Source: a virus
DNA: 64,000 nt
Strand: one strand, 5' to 3'
IMG/VR virus record: IMGVR_UViG_3300027974_000020
Coordinates: 1-64,000 of that record
The notes below the pieces were generated by a model. The model did not search any database. It saw only the letters and a program-made list of their open reading frames with translations, and was not told where the DNA came from. Made by a program: the position numbers and the translations under genes. The stretch's first letter is position 1; every line of letters begins with the position of its first letter. Below, piece after piece: positions 55,280 through 62,927 of the stretch.

Positions 55280-56020
55280 TTATTGTTTGACTACTACTGT
55301 TAGCCCATAAAAAAGTGGAACGTGATACATTCTACAGTCTTTTCTTAATTTTATTTCCTCATGATACGCAGCTGTGGGTGAAGCGACTGTATCGTTTTGA
55401 TATAAGAATATGCTATCCGAAGAATTTTGTATAACTAGAATACCATTAGTGTTTAATCTATCTAAGTAAAAATCTGGACCAACAAATGGATTTTCCATTT
55501 CCTGCGACCACCCTATCATCATATCAAACATGTAGGCATTGCAGTTATCTTTTTCTAAGTCTTGATGACTAATAACCGCATGTTCTATGGGTGCATATTC
55601 TTCTTGAAATTTTTTATACAAAGATGTTTTTTTATTATTTAACATATATATTTTAGAGTCATAAATATCTTGGAATGGCTTTAGTTTGTATGTATCCAAT
55701 CCACCAGATATGGCTAGTATATGTTTTGGCTTACATACGTCCGCCAAAAGCTGAGTTAACAATATTGGCATCCACTGAGATTGCCCATAAGAATCAGCTA
55801 GATTTGGTCTTGGATAATGAATAACAAATTCATAATCACTTGCACCACCGGTAGCTATATTTCTTTTATCCACCTTAATGGTGTTCCATAAATAATCAGC
55901 TATGGCTACAGATTGTAAACCATCCTCTTTTGATGCTTGGGTTGTATATTCCTTCCAATCATATGCCCAATTGGTAAAATCAAAAGATTTTTTAGTTTCA
56001 TATCTATTACTATTTGTCAT
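55280..56020 (-). CDS. Degenerate Rossmann/methyltransferase-like protein, cassette gene D copy 2, 246 aa
   Basis: It is paralogous to the protein at 59893-60597: both have VDKRNIATG / LDKRKIASG, then PKHILAISGG / PKTCLMTLPA, then YMLNNKK / TLLNNYQ, and a late NGILVIQNSSD / NGTMMILYTGTD. The fold looks like a class I methyltransferase, but the glycine loop is degenerate and Asn-Asn replaces the usual acidic residue. It may have lost methyl transfer or bind another cofactor. GAGG precedes the ATG, which overlaps gene C. Confidence 0.6.
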   Translation of the reverse strand: MTNSNRYETKKSFDFTNWAYDWKEYTTQASKEDGLQSVAIADYLWNTIKVDKRNIATGGASDYEFVIHYPRPNLADSYGQSQWMPILLTQLLADVCKPKHILAISGGLDTYKLKPFQDIYDSKIYMLNNKKTSLYKKFQEEYAPIEHAVISHQDLEKDNCNAYMFDMMIGWSQEMENPFVGPDFYLDRLNTNGILVIQNSSDSIFLYQNDTVASPTAAYHEEIKLRKDCRMYHVPLFYGLTVVVKQ

Positions 56021-56303
56021 TTTTTACCTCATAAAGCGCATACTGTATACTAAACCAGCATCTTCTTATGCCTCTGCATAAAACAATATTTTGTTTTTTT
56101 ATGTATTCTTGCGCGGCAACGTTGTAATCGGGGTTGCTATGCTTATAAACATACCTAGATCTAATTAGATTTATGGCTTCATCTATTGAAAAATCATTAA
56201 ATCTATCTTCATCTATTCCAAGTATATATAGAAACGATGCTAGATGTTGAGAATTTATTTCTAGGTCCTCTAAAGAGTTATAACTACTCTTTATCTTTGT
56301 CAT
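56010..56303 (-). CDS. Cassette gene C copy 2, 97 aa, unknown function
   Basis: I start it at ATG 56303 (MTKIKSSYNSLEDLE), with AAGGAA upstream. A longer frame exists, but this start gives a length matching its paralogue at 60587-60883. Shared features are YNSLEDLE/YNAIKDLE, SIDEAINLIRSR/TIDEIISAARLL, and a C-terminal RGIRRCWFSIQYAL / GNIRRLWHMRQLAI. It is mostly helical and basic at the end, with no known motif. Position before gene D in both cassettes argues for a partner protein. Confidence 0.6.
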   Translation of the reverse strand: MTKIKSSYNSLEDLEINSQHLASFLYILGIDEDRFNDFSIDEAINLIRSRYVYKHSNPDYNVAAQEYIKKQNIVLCRGIRRCWFSIQYALYEVKNDK

Positions 56304-56499
56304 CAGTTTCTTCTTCCTTGTACATTGCAACTCCCTGGCACATGCTGACTGGTTTGCCGGAAACATAGTATATGCCAGTGGCTGAATCCCATTCCATTAT
56401 TTCATTATCCCAATCTGGAAGATCTGTTATAGATTCGCCTTTTCTTTGCGACAAATCTGATTTATTATCAAATTCGTTTGTTTCTCCAATGCTACTCAT
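56284..56499 (-). CDS. Cassette gene B copy 2, small acidic protein, 71 aa
   Basis: A strongly acidic protein (WDNEIMEWDSATGIYYVSG, then an EEETDDKDKE tail), with one Cys and no membrane segment. It overlaps gene A by four bases (ATGA) and gene C by twenty. The paralogue at 60880-61086 is also short and acidic (DEDENIIMENGG, then TSDFAEMN), but the match is weak. It could be the substrate or precursor, or a scaffold, of the neighbouring oxygenases. That is inference from size and context only. Confidence 0.5.
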   Translation of the reverse strand: MSSIGETNEFDNKSDLSQRKGESITDLPDWDNEIMEWDSATGIYYVSGKPVSMCQGVAMYKEEETDDKDKE

Positions 56500-56711
56500 G
56501 ATTGAGCCAATTTTTTATACGAAATTATTTCTTCAATTAGACAGCTAAAAGCCTGATATTGAGGAGTTGATTCATTAAAAGGATTTTTAGAATCTTCATC
56601 TAAACTTGTATAATCTACATCTAAAAGTGAGCTTAGCACGTCTATAGATTTAGCCAGAAACATTCTAGCTTCGTTTTTTGCCTTAACTATGTCGTATTGT
56701 CCTAGTTCCAT
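56496..56711 (-). CDS. Cassette gene A copy 2, small helical protein, 71 aa
   Basis: It begins MELGQYDIVKAKNEARMF and carries AKSIDVLSSLL. The paralogue at 61088-61315 begins MAALGQEELNLIKQKTS and carries TKSIYKLCLLL at the same place. It is helical and acidic with no known motif. The start ATG at 56711 has AAAGGA. It is the first gene of cassette copy 2 and has a promoter-like site about 65 bases upstream. Confidence 0.55.
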   Translation of the reverse strand: MELGQYDIVKAKNEARMFLAKSIDVLSSLLDVDYTSLDEDSKNPFNESTPQYQAFSCLIEEIISYKKLAQS

Positions 56712-56773
56712 TTTTTTCCTTTATATTTTTTTTACCTTATTTACCCATGTATAGCATATGACTTTGTATATAT

Positions 56774-56782
56774 ATTGTACCA
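56774..56782 (-). promoter_or_regulatory. Extended -10-like site before cassette copy 2
   Basis: Minus-strand TGGTACAAT in the 87-base gap between the 194-residue oxygenase and cassette gene A. It fits the TGnTAnAAT form also seen at 57727, 63702 and 63729. Confidence 0.45.
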
Positions 56783-56798
56783 CAAAGATATTACTAGA

Positions 56799-57383
56799 TT
56801 AAGCATTTTTTGGAACTTTTATATATTTGGAAAGATTATTACTGTAAGAGTATCTAGGTCCATGAATTACTTTAGTAACTCCGTGTTTACAGTGTTCAGC
56901 TGAACTATGCACGACCATATCTCCTGGTAATGGCTTGTATATTAAACCTTGATTAGGGTAATGCAGTGCGCCACCTTCAAAGTCATTAAAATAAACAATC
57001 AAACCATAAACAGTATATTTCACTAATTCATATGGTTCACCTTCCCTATAGGATAGGCTCAGTTCTTTTATAGAACGAAAATCGTGATCATCAGAATGGA
57101 CACCCCATTCGTCGCCAGCCAATAATCTATTTAAACACGTGTGCTCATTTATCATAAAATTATTTTCAAAAGTTTCTTTAATTCTACACATTAAAGAGTT
57201 AAATTCTTTTATTGGAAAACTTATTTTATAATTAAACCACTTGTGATCAATGTCTTTTTGCCAGCCAAGTTCAGGGTCTATGTCGTTAATTGCCTTATTG
57301 TAAAATTCTATTTCTTTTTCTGAAAGAAAATAGTTGTAAACATATATATCTTCACCAAGTTTTTTAAAATTTTTATGAAACAC
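56799..57383 (-). CDS. 2OG-Fe(II) oxygenase, 194 aa
   Basis: It starts at GTG 57383 with AAGGA five bases upstream. Facial-triad candidates are His96-x-Asp98 (VHSDDHD) and His167 (KHGVT), with Arg177 (GPRYS) for 2-oxoglutarate. The pattern FNDFEGGALHYPNQG is typical of prolyl-4-hydroxylase-like enzymes. It sits before cassette copy 2. Compare the 297-residue oxygenase, which sits before copy 1, so each cassette has a leading and a trailing oxygenase. The substrate is unknown. Confidence 0.85.
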   Translation of the reverse strand: MFHKNFKKLGEDIYVYNYFLSEKEIEFYNKAINDIDPELGWQKDIDHKWFNYKISFPIKEFNSLMCRIKETFENNFMINEHTCLNRLLAGDEWGVHSDDHDFRSIKELSLSYREGEPYELVKYTVYGLIVYFNDFEGGALHYPNQGLIYKPLPGDMVVHSSAEHCKHGVTKVIHGPRYSYSNNLSKYIKVPKNA

Positions 57384-57410
57384 AAAAATCCTTAATCTAA
57401 GCTATTAATT

Positions 57411-57683
57411 TCACCAAAGCCAAGGTGGCTGACTAGTAAAAACATTATACTCTAGGTTGAAAACATCTCCTATTTGTGGATACTTTCCACGAATATTATT
57501 GTCATAATCATAGCATCTTTTAAAGTGTACATTTGGATGATTTAATTGTTTTGTATAATATTCTTCCCATTTTTCAATTGATCCTAGAATCGTTGTTGCG
57601 TCACTGTCTTCTGTGTTTTCTTGAAAATCTTCTAAAACCATTATAACAACATTCATTTTATTTAAAAGAGCATAACTCGCCAT
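57411..57683 (-). CDS. Small phage protein of the 'kRTSYN-YaGIG' type, 90 aa
   Basis: It begins MASYALLNKMNVV and ends with FKRCYDYDNN, RGKYPQIGDVFN and SQPPWLW. This follows the pattern of small proteins known in T4-like cyanophages (N-terminal MAxYA, a cKRTSYNT core, YAGIGYTYD, PxPYPSW end), whose function is unknown and which are often near tail or host-interaction genes. It has its own extended -10-like site upstream. I recognise the pattern but not a function. Confidence 0.6.
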   Translation of the reverse strand: MASYALLNKMNVVIMVLEDFQENTEDSDATTILGSIEKWEEYYTKQLNHPNVHFKRCYDYDNNIRGKYPQIGDVFNLEYNVFTSQPPWLW

Positions 57684-57726
57684 AATTAAAATTAACCTTT
57701 TTTAAAAATATATTTTTTATAGGAAC

Positions 57727-57735
57727 ATTATATCA
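57727..57735 (-). promoter_or_regulatory. Extended -10-like site before 90-aa gene
   Basis: Minus-strand TGATATAAT in the 69-base gap between the 250-residue oxygenase and the 90-residue gene. It is identical in form to the plus-strand site at 63702-63710. Confidence 0.5.
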
Positions 57736-57752
57736 TATTATCTTATATATTA

Positions 57753-58505
57753 TTAATGTTCTGATTCTATATTATTTACTTTATTTAAAAATTTTCTTTC
57801 TTTTGGCCATCTATTTGCTAACTCTTTATTTTTTGAAAAAAATCCTTGAGATACAAATCGATCTCCACTTATAACCGGTAGCACTTCGTGAGCAGCGTCT
57901 TCGATTCCAACATCAGACCATATCAAAAGAGAATTTGCTTTTGGCTTAAAGTTAAAACCTGTCATTGGCATATTGAAATTGCCGCCTTCGTAATCATCAT
58001 TAATGTAATAAACTGAAGAGAAATCAGTTCCTGCATTTTTTTCAGGTAAGATGGTTCCGTCACAATGAAGCTTCATATGACTGCCAGTCGCAGCATGGGC
58101 TAGCCATGGTTCGGTTTCTCTGTATATTGTATCGCCCCATATATCAAAAATTATTTCTTCAGTTTTTTGCTGTATGCTTTCAAGTATATCGTAAACTTGA
58201 CCATAAGTAGGTATGGCCATAGATATTTTATAGTTATCACCATGTCTAGTATCTTCCGGATATGGTTCATCTATTTGACCACTATTAAATAAAATATATT
58301 CTTCTTCTGACATTAAAAATGAACGTTTAAATTTTACATCTGGATTTTTTGTATGGGTATATTCTTTCCATCTTATTGGTCCACCATACCCAACGAATTC
58401 AAAATTATCTTTTTTTTCTATGCAGTACTTATGTACAGTTTCTCTTTCTTCTTCTAAAAGAAAATCTGTGAATATAGTTATCATTGGAGTGTAAACTTTT
58501 TTCAT
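57753..58505 (-). CDS. 2OG-Fe(II) oxygenase, tandem paralogue 2, 250 aa
   Basis: A prolyl-hydroxylase-like enzyme: His147-x-Asp149 (LHCDGT), His206 (AAHEVLP) and Arg216 (GDRFVSQ), with the YEGGNF strand between. It is highly similar over its full length to the next gene upstream (58520-59209), with the same FEFVGYG, KFKRSFLM, PYPED and DFSSVYY segments, so the pair arose by tandem duplication. A C-terminal extension of about 25 residues (WPKERKFLNKV) is unique to this copy. Substrate unknown. Confidence 0.88.
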   Translation of the reverse strand: MKKVYTPMITIFTDFLLEEERETVHKYCIEKKDNFEFVGYGGPIRWKEYTHTKNPDVKFKRSFLMSEEEYILFNSGQIDEPYPEDTRHGDNYKISMAIPTYGQVYDILESIQQKTEEIIFDIWGDTIYRETEPWLAHAATGSHMKLHCDGTILPEKNAGTDFSSVYYINDDYEGGNFNMPMTGFNFKPKANSLLIWSDVGIEDAAHEVLPVISGDRFVSQGFFSKNKELANRWPKERKFLNKVNNIESEH

Positions 58506-58519
58506 ATTTTATTTATCCT

Positions 58520-59209
58520 TTAAATTATTGAAAAAAATCCTTGAGAAACAAATCTATCTCCGTTTAAAACGGGAAGCACTTCGTGTGCCATATCTTCGTG
58601 GCCAGAATTAGACCACATAACAAGAGAATTGGCTAATGGTTTAAAGTTAAAACCCATCATCGGCATGCTGAAATTCCCACCCTCATAATCATCGTTTACA
58701 TAATAAACCGAAGAAAAGTCTGTTGATGCATCCCTGTTGGCTATAAAGGTTCCATCACAATGTAACTTCATGTGATCTCCAATTGAAGAATGCGTTAACC
58801 ATGGACCACTTTCTCTAAATGTTTTGTGGCCATATGCATCAAGAATTATTTGTTCAGTTTTTTTAAGCATGTGTGTTAGGGTTTCGTGTATCAAGCCATG
58901 CGTAGGTATGTCCATATACATCTTATAATTATCGCCGTGCTTGCTATCCTCAGGGTATGGTTCTTCTATCTTGCCATTGGTAAACGAAGAGTACTCGTCT
59001 TCTGTCATCAAAAATGATCGTTTAAATTTTAAGTTTGCATTTTTTGAATGCGTGTACTCCCTCCATCTTACCGCAGACCCATACCCAACAAACTCAAAGT
59101 TATCTTTATTTTGCCTACAATATTTGTCTACAATTTCCCAATCATTTTTTGCAAGGAAGTCAGTGAATATGCTTATCGTGGGAAAATCTTTTTTAATTAA
59201 GTTATTCAT
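58520..59209 (-). CDS. 2OG-Fe(II) oxygenase, tandem paralogue 1, 229 aa
   Basis: I start it at ATG 59209 (MNNLIKKDFPTIS), overlapping the preceding stop by eight bases. A longer frame to 59275 would lie deep inside that gene. The triad is His150-x-Asp152 (LHCDGT) and His209 (MAHEVLP), with Arg219 (GDRFVSQ). It is near-identical in plan to the 250-residue downstream paralogue, and divergence is concentrated in residues 105-145. The conserved core suggests both are active on related targets. Confidence 0.86.
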   Translation of the reverse strand: MNNLIKKDFPTISIFTDFLAKNDWEIVDKYCRQNKDNFEFVGYGSAVRWREYTHSKNANLKFKRSFLMTEDEYSSFTNGKIEEPYPEDSKHGDNYKMYMDIPTHGLIHETLTHMLKKTEQIILDAYGHKTFRESGPWLTHSSIGDHMKLHCDGTFIANRDASTDFSSVYYVNDDYEGGNFSMPMMGFNFKPLANSLVMWSNSGHEDMAHEVLPVLNGDRFVSQGFFSII

Positions 59210-59879
59210 AATAAAATTTTCCAGATGATAAAGCTGAAGGTGGATTATCCTTATGCCAAACATTAATAACAACAACTCTTCTAACTCCTGATATAGGAGG
59301 AGTTGTGTTGTGTATTACGTGACCTGCATCGAATATTATTAGCCTATTCGGCATACAGGCAATTCTTTCTCTAAGCTCTATAGGAACCACTAATGGATTC
59401 ATGTTTTCTTTTTCAAGAGCTTTTTCAGAATCCTCTGATATAGCTGTCGGATGAAGTTCTAAAAAACCACCAACAACATCGTTTGTTTCTGGATAATATA
59501 CACAGCCGATTATTGGGCCCCTGAATACTTTAGTGTCAGCGTATAAAAAAGTATCTTCATCTACATGAACATCTAAGAATTGTCCTGGCTTAAAAGTTCT
59601 AGTCCAATACTCAAATCCACATAATTCCTCAATTGGAAAAGGAAGATTGTTTTCCCAAACTGCCCTAATTAGTCTTTTTCTTGGCGTATTTGCCTCAGAT
59701 TTATGCCAGCCATCCCAAAACATATACGGGGCAAAGCAGTCGCACAGCTCGTCGTGATACCCATTCAAGACTGTCGCAATGCGTTCTTCATTGCCCATTG
59801 ACTCTGGGAAAAAGTCTTTTGTATATTTAATTTCATCCAATAACATTGGATCTTTTATAAAATCATCTAAAATAATCAT
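59202..59879 (-). CDS. 2OG-Fe(II) oxygenase, cassette gene E copy 1, 225 aa
   Basis: His105-x-Asp107 (DVHVDED), a late His187/His190 (DAGHVIH) and Arg200/Arg201 (GVRRVVVIN) fit a 2OG-Fe(II) oxygenase. It begins IILDDFI, like many prolyl-hydroxylase-type phage enzymes. It follows gene D by 13 bases, just as the copy-2 oxygenase follows its gene D by three. The two E proteins are in equivalent places but clearly different in sequence, so the cassette may exchange its terminal oxygenase. Confidence 0.82.
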   Translation of the reverse strand: MIILDDFIKDPMLLDEIKYTKDFFPESMGNEERIATVLNGYHDELCDCFAPYMFWDGWHKSEANTPRKRLIRAVWENNLPFPIEELCGFEYWTRTFKPGQFLDVHVDEDTFLYADTKVFRGPIIGCVYYPETNDVVGGFLELHPTAISEDSEKALEKENMNPLVVPIELRERIACMPNRLIIFDAGHVIHNTTPPISGVRRVVVINVWHKDNPPSALSSGKFYYE

Positions 59880-59892
59880 AATTTATATAGTA

Positions 59893-60597
59893 CTACAGTT
59901 TGACCGCATATGTAACAGCAGCGCCTGTTGGATTGTGATATACGCATGAATTTTCTGTATTTTTAAGTTTTTCGTGAACTTCGTGAAAGTCTGTAAAAAC
60001 AGATTCATCTCTATACAGAGAATCCGTGCCAGTATAAAGTATCATCATAGTGCCGTTTTTATTTAACATATTAAAGAACTCAACAACACTATCGGGATCA
60101 TGGAGCACATCGTGCACACTCATGCATATAAAATCGTATGTTTCTTTTGTGCCGAGCTCTACTTCTTGCATTGAAAGAATATTATAATTCCAATTTTCAT
60201 TATCTTTTTTTATTATTCTTTCAAATAAATTTAACTGATAATTATTTAATAATGTTAGTTTACACTTTTTATGCATTAGTCTCAATAACCCCGTATTGAA
60301 CGCGGGCAATGTCATCAAACAGGTTTTTGGATTGGCTGTTAAAAATCCAAATTCATGAGTATTTGCCGCATAGTGATACGCTTGATTAGTGTTCCAAAAA
60401 TGACTTTCTTGGCTAAATACATCAAAATACCAAATAAGAAAATCCATCCCCGATGCTATCTTTCTTTTGTCTAGATCTAGGGTGTCTAAATATTCTTTTA
60501 CATTTTTACTTTTTTGTATTGATTCTTCGACTGATTCTATATCTGTATATTTTATTAAGTTTACTAAATTATCAAAATAATCTTTTTCATACATCAT
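59893..60597 (-). CDS. Degenerate Rossmann/methyltransferase-like protein, cassette gene D copy 1, 234 aa
   Basis: I start it at ATG 60597, which has GGAG nine bases upstream; the longer frame begins at TTG 60612, overlapping that GGAG. The order LDKRKIASG, PKTCLMTLP, KLTLLNNYQLNLFE, YDFICMSVHDVLHD and NGTMMILYTGTD is that of a class I methyltransferase with a poor glycine loop and Asn-Asn where an acidic residue normally binds the SAM ribose. Paralogue at 55280-56020. It may be catalytically altered or non-catalytic. Confidence 0.6.
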   Translation of the reverse strand: MMYEKDYFDNLVNLIKYTDIESVEESIQKSKNVKEYLDTLDLDKRKIASGMDFLIWYFDVFSQESHFWNTNQAYHYAANTHEFGFLTANPKTCLMTLPAFNTGLLRLMHKKCKLTLLNNYQLNLFERIIKKDNENWNYNILSMQEVELGTKETYDFICMSVHDVLHDPDSVVEFFNMLNKNGTMMILYTGTDSLYRDESVFTDFHEVHEKLKNTENSCVYHNPTGAAVTYAVKL

Positions 60598-60883
60598 CTT
60601 TGATAGCTCCAATCGCTAGTTGTCGCATATGCCAAAGTCTTCTTATGTTTCCTATTAAAGAGATTCGTTGATTTTTTAAATATAGATAACATGGGTCTTG
60701 ACCTATATTTATCTTGCCAGACTCAACATCGTCTATTGGGGCTATTGTTAATAGTCTAGCAGCAGATATAATTTCATCTATGGTGTATAAATCTATATTT
60801 GATCCATCTAAACTAATACAATATAAATAAAAAGAAATTTTGTTATCTATATACTCCAAGTCTTTTATCGCATTATATCTCAT
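60587..60883 (-). CDS. Cassette gene C copy 1, 98 aa, unknown function
   Basis: The ATG overlaps the stop of gene B (four bases). It is helical with a basic C-terminus, GNIRRLWHMRQLAIGAIKDD, matching the end of its copy-2 paralogue (RGIRRCWFSIQYALYEVKND), and shares SLDGSN/GIDEDR and TIDEII/SIDEAI elements. The near-identical length (98 and 97) and identical gene neighbourhood support a conserved partner of gene D. No motif known to me. Confidence 0.62.
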   Translation of the reverse strand: MRYNAIKDLEYIDNKISFYLYCISLDGSNIDLYTIDEIISAARLLTIAPIDDVESGKINIGQDPCYLYLKNQRISLIGNIRRLWHMRQLAIGAIKDDV

Positions 60884-61086
60884 GTTAGATCTTCTATTTT
60901 TGGAGATAAGGGCAAGATTATATATCTGTTCATTTCTGCAAAATCACTCGTTAGCACGTATTCTCTGGTCGTGCCACCATTTTCCATAATTATATTTTCA
61001 TCTTCATCAGAGTATGATGGAATAAAATTATCCATCTTTTCTGTAAATTCATGTATAAGTTCTTCACTAACCTTTTTGGGTTCCAT
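60880..61086 (-). CDS. Cassette gene B copy 1, small acidic protein, 68 aa
   Basis: Acidic and without recognised motif: FIPSYSDEDENIIMENGG followed by a more hydrophobic end (NRYIILPLSP). It sits one base after gene A and overlaps gene C. Its placement matches the acidic 71-residue gene B of copy 2, but sequence similarity between the two is slight, so orthology rests mainly on order and charge. Confidence 0.5.
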   Translation of the reverse strand: MEPKKVSEELIHEFTEKMDNFIPSYSDEDENIIMENGGTTREYVLTSDFAEMNRYIILPLSPKIEDLT

Positions 61087-61087
61087 G

Positions 61088-61315
61088 TTAACTTATTTTT
61101 TTAAGAGCTACAATTTGATTGTAAAGAGATGTTATTGCATCTGTTTGCATTTGAGATTTTTCTTCTTCACCCAAAAGATCACTTAATGAATTTGATGCCA
61201 TTGCTTTTTCCATATCTTTTCCAAGAAGAAGACATAGTTTATAAATAGATTTTGTTAAATATATACTGGTTTTCTGCTTAATCAAATTAAGCTCTTCTTG
61301 CCCAAGAGCAGCCAT
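61088..61315 (-). CDS. Cassette gene A copy 1, small helical protein, 75 aa
   Basis: It begins MAALGQEELNLIKQKTS, with TKSIYKLCLLLGKDM, and is paralogous to the 71-residue protein at 56496-56711. Translation is coupled to the upstream oxygenase by a TAATG overlap. It is probably a helical bundle of two or three helices. No known motif. Confidence 0.58.
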   Translation of the reverse strand: MAALGQEELNLIKQKTSIYLTKSIYKLCLLLGKDMEKAMASNSLSDLLGEEEKSQMQTDAITSLYNQIVALKKIS

Positions 61316-62208
61316 TAGTACTGCTCCATATTTAGTGCCACAAGATACTGTAGTGAATCCTCTTTGTATCCTTTTCCTTCAATTTGTTTTAGATAGTCTT
61401 GTCTAAGAAATGGAAGATAAAGATTTACCTCCATTGTAGAATTTGCTGGGTCTTTCAGCGGATCAAGAACATGTTCATTAAGTTCTTTGTTTGGACTACC
61501 ATGACAATACCAACCGAGATAGGCGTATCTTACTCCGTTGTCTGTAGGTCTTATTTGATGCGCTGCCATATAATCACTAGGGAACATTAATACATCTCCC
61601 TTTTTAGGAGAATAGTCTATATCTAAATAGGGGAAAAAATGAGAGCCTCCTGTAAAGTTTTTTCCATTAAGTTCGGCGTCTGTTTCAACATTATCATTTA
61701 TATAGAATATTGTTCCAACTACATTTTTCATGGCTAGCTGCTGACTTGGATGCGGGACGCCATACATATAATCTGTTTGTATATCTGCGTGTGGGCCCAT
61801 ATAAACATTAGATTTATATTGAGTTATGTGACCTCTGCTCTGCCACCAAACACATTTGTATACCAATGGAAATATTTCTATATATTTTAATAAGCATTTA
61901 TATTTAACTTCATCAATAAAAGCCAAAGTTTTTATTGCGTGCAGTTCTTTATCTCTATGAATTCTTGTTGCCCTATATGGCATTTGTTCAATTTGCTCAA
62001 TCGGAAAAAAGTATCCACTATTATTTACGTAAACTTGTTCCCCCGTATTTGGATGGATAGTAAGTGAATACATTTCTGCTTTTTCTTGTTCTATACTTCT
62101 TTCGCAAAAACCATACATCCAATCCCAGTCTATGGTGGCAGTATTTTCGAAAAGAACGACTCCACCACCAAGATGTTTTGGCTCTACATCAACGTAATTC
62201 ATTGTCAT
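61315..62208 (-). CDS. 2OG-Fe(II) oxygenase, 297 aa
   Basis: His140-x-Asp142 (GPHADIQ), His217 (MAAHQIR) and Arg227 (GVRYAYLG) give a complete 2OG-Fe(II) oxygenase site. FTGGSHFFPYLDIDYSPKKG is the strand-turn before the second His. It is longer than its neighbours, with about 110 N-terminal residues (Trp- and Tyr-rich) that may form a substrate lid. It precedes cassette copy 1 and overlaps the DUF6065 gene upstream by twenty bases. Confidence 0.87.
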   Translation of the reverse strand: MTMNYVDVEPKHLGGGVVLFENTATIDWDWMYGFCERSIEQEKAEMYSLTIHPNTGEQVYVNNSGYFFPIEQIEQMPYRATRIHRDKELHAIKTLAFIDEVKYKCLLKYIEIFPLVYKCVWWQSRGHITQYKSNVYMGPHADIQTDYMYGVPHPSQQLAMKNVVGTIFYINDNVETDAELNGKNFTGGSHFFPYLDIDYSPKKGDVLMFPSDYMAAHQIRPTDNGVRYAYLGWYCHGSPNKELNEHVLDPLKDPANSTMEVNLYLPFLRQDYLKQIEGKGYKEDSLQYLVALNMEQY

Positions 62209-62926
62209 TATTTTCTCCTGATTTATCGTCTAATTCTGCTAGTTTTAACATGCCCTTAACTCCTGGCCCAATTTTATTACCATCTGCATCTAAGCCAGTT
62301 TTTATTCCCTTTACCCATGTCCATGGTTTATCTTTTGAATTTTGCATTTTGAGATCATTATATTTTCTTCTTGATTCTTCTAATTCTTTGTTGTCCCATC
62401 TATTTACTACTTCAAACTCAACACTCGGTAGTAAGTCTGTTGGATAGATAGTAAAGAATAAAAATGGACTTCCCTTAGGGAATACAACAGGTTCATTTAC
62501 CTTATGAATTACCCAATTTGTTTGAACTTCATCTGGCCACCAGCCAGAAGGGATGCTTGCGGTCATCGGTGACGCACCATCTACATAATAATTTGGCGAA
62601 CCAGTTGTCCACAAACTATAACCTTCTTCTGTGTTTATTGCCCAACCAGTTGCGATTGATATCATTCCATGTATATTTGAGTGAGCAAAATTAAATCCAT
62701 TGTGAACGCCTCCACTAATTATTCTTGCTGGGCTTGCTCCCCCGTCCCAAATTACCACTAGTTCTTCTGGGAGTATCATTTCCCAACCGCTAACATTTGC
62801 TGTAGTTACTGGTGTGCATTGGTATGCGTGTTTGTTATAGGTATTATCCATCCAATCTCTTTTAAGGCGGGACTGCCTTATTTCGACTGAGTTGTTATGA
62901 GTTCTTGATAGTATTATTTTTGTCAT
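62189..62926 (-). CDS. DUF6065-like protein, 245 aa
   Basis: The pattern RDWMDNTYNKHAYQCTPV, TTANVSGWEMILPEE, VIWDGG, ISIATGWAINTEEGYSLW, TGSPNYYVDGASPMT and TNWVIHKVNEPVVFPKGSP is that of the DUF6065 family (from memory of the family consensus; a profile search would settle it). Members are found in bacteria and phages, often near 2OG oxygenases or small-molecule genes, and their role is unknown. The C-terminal 60 residues are charged. It lies between two oxygenase genes with overlapping ends, suggesting a shared pathway. Confidence 0.75.
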   Translation of the reverse strand: MTKIILSRTHNNSVEIRQSRLKRDWMDNTYNKHAYQCTPVTTANVSGWEMILPEELVVIWDGGASPARIISGGVHNGFNFAHSNIHGMISIATGWAINTEEGYSLWTTGSPNYYVDGASPMTASIPSGWWPDEVQTNWVIHKVNEPVVFPKGSPFLFFTIYPTDLLPSVEFEVVNRWDNKELEESRRKYNDLKMQNSKDKPWTWVKGIKTGLDADGNKIGPGVKGMLKLAELDDKSGENNDNELR

Positions 62927-62927
62927 G

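Noticed and set aside
59210-59275. Longer N-terminus for the 229-residue oxygenase
   Set aside because: It lies in the preceding gene and does not align with the tandem paralogue, whereas ATG 59209 does.
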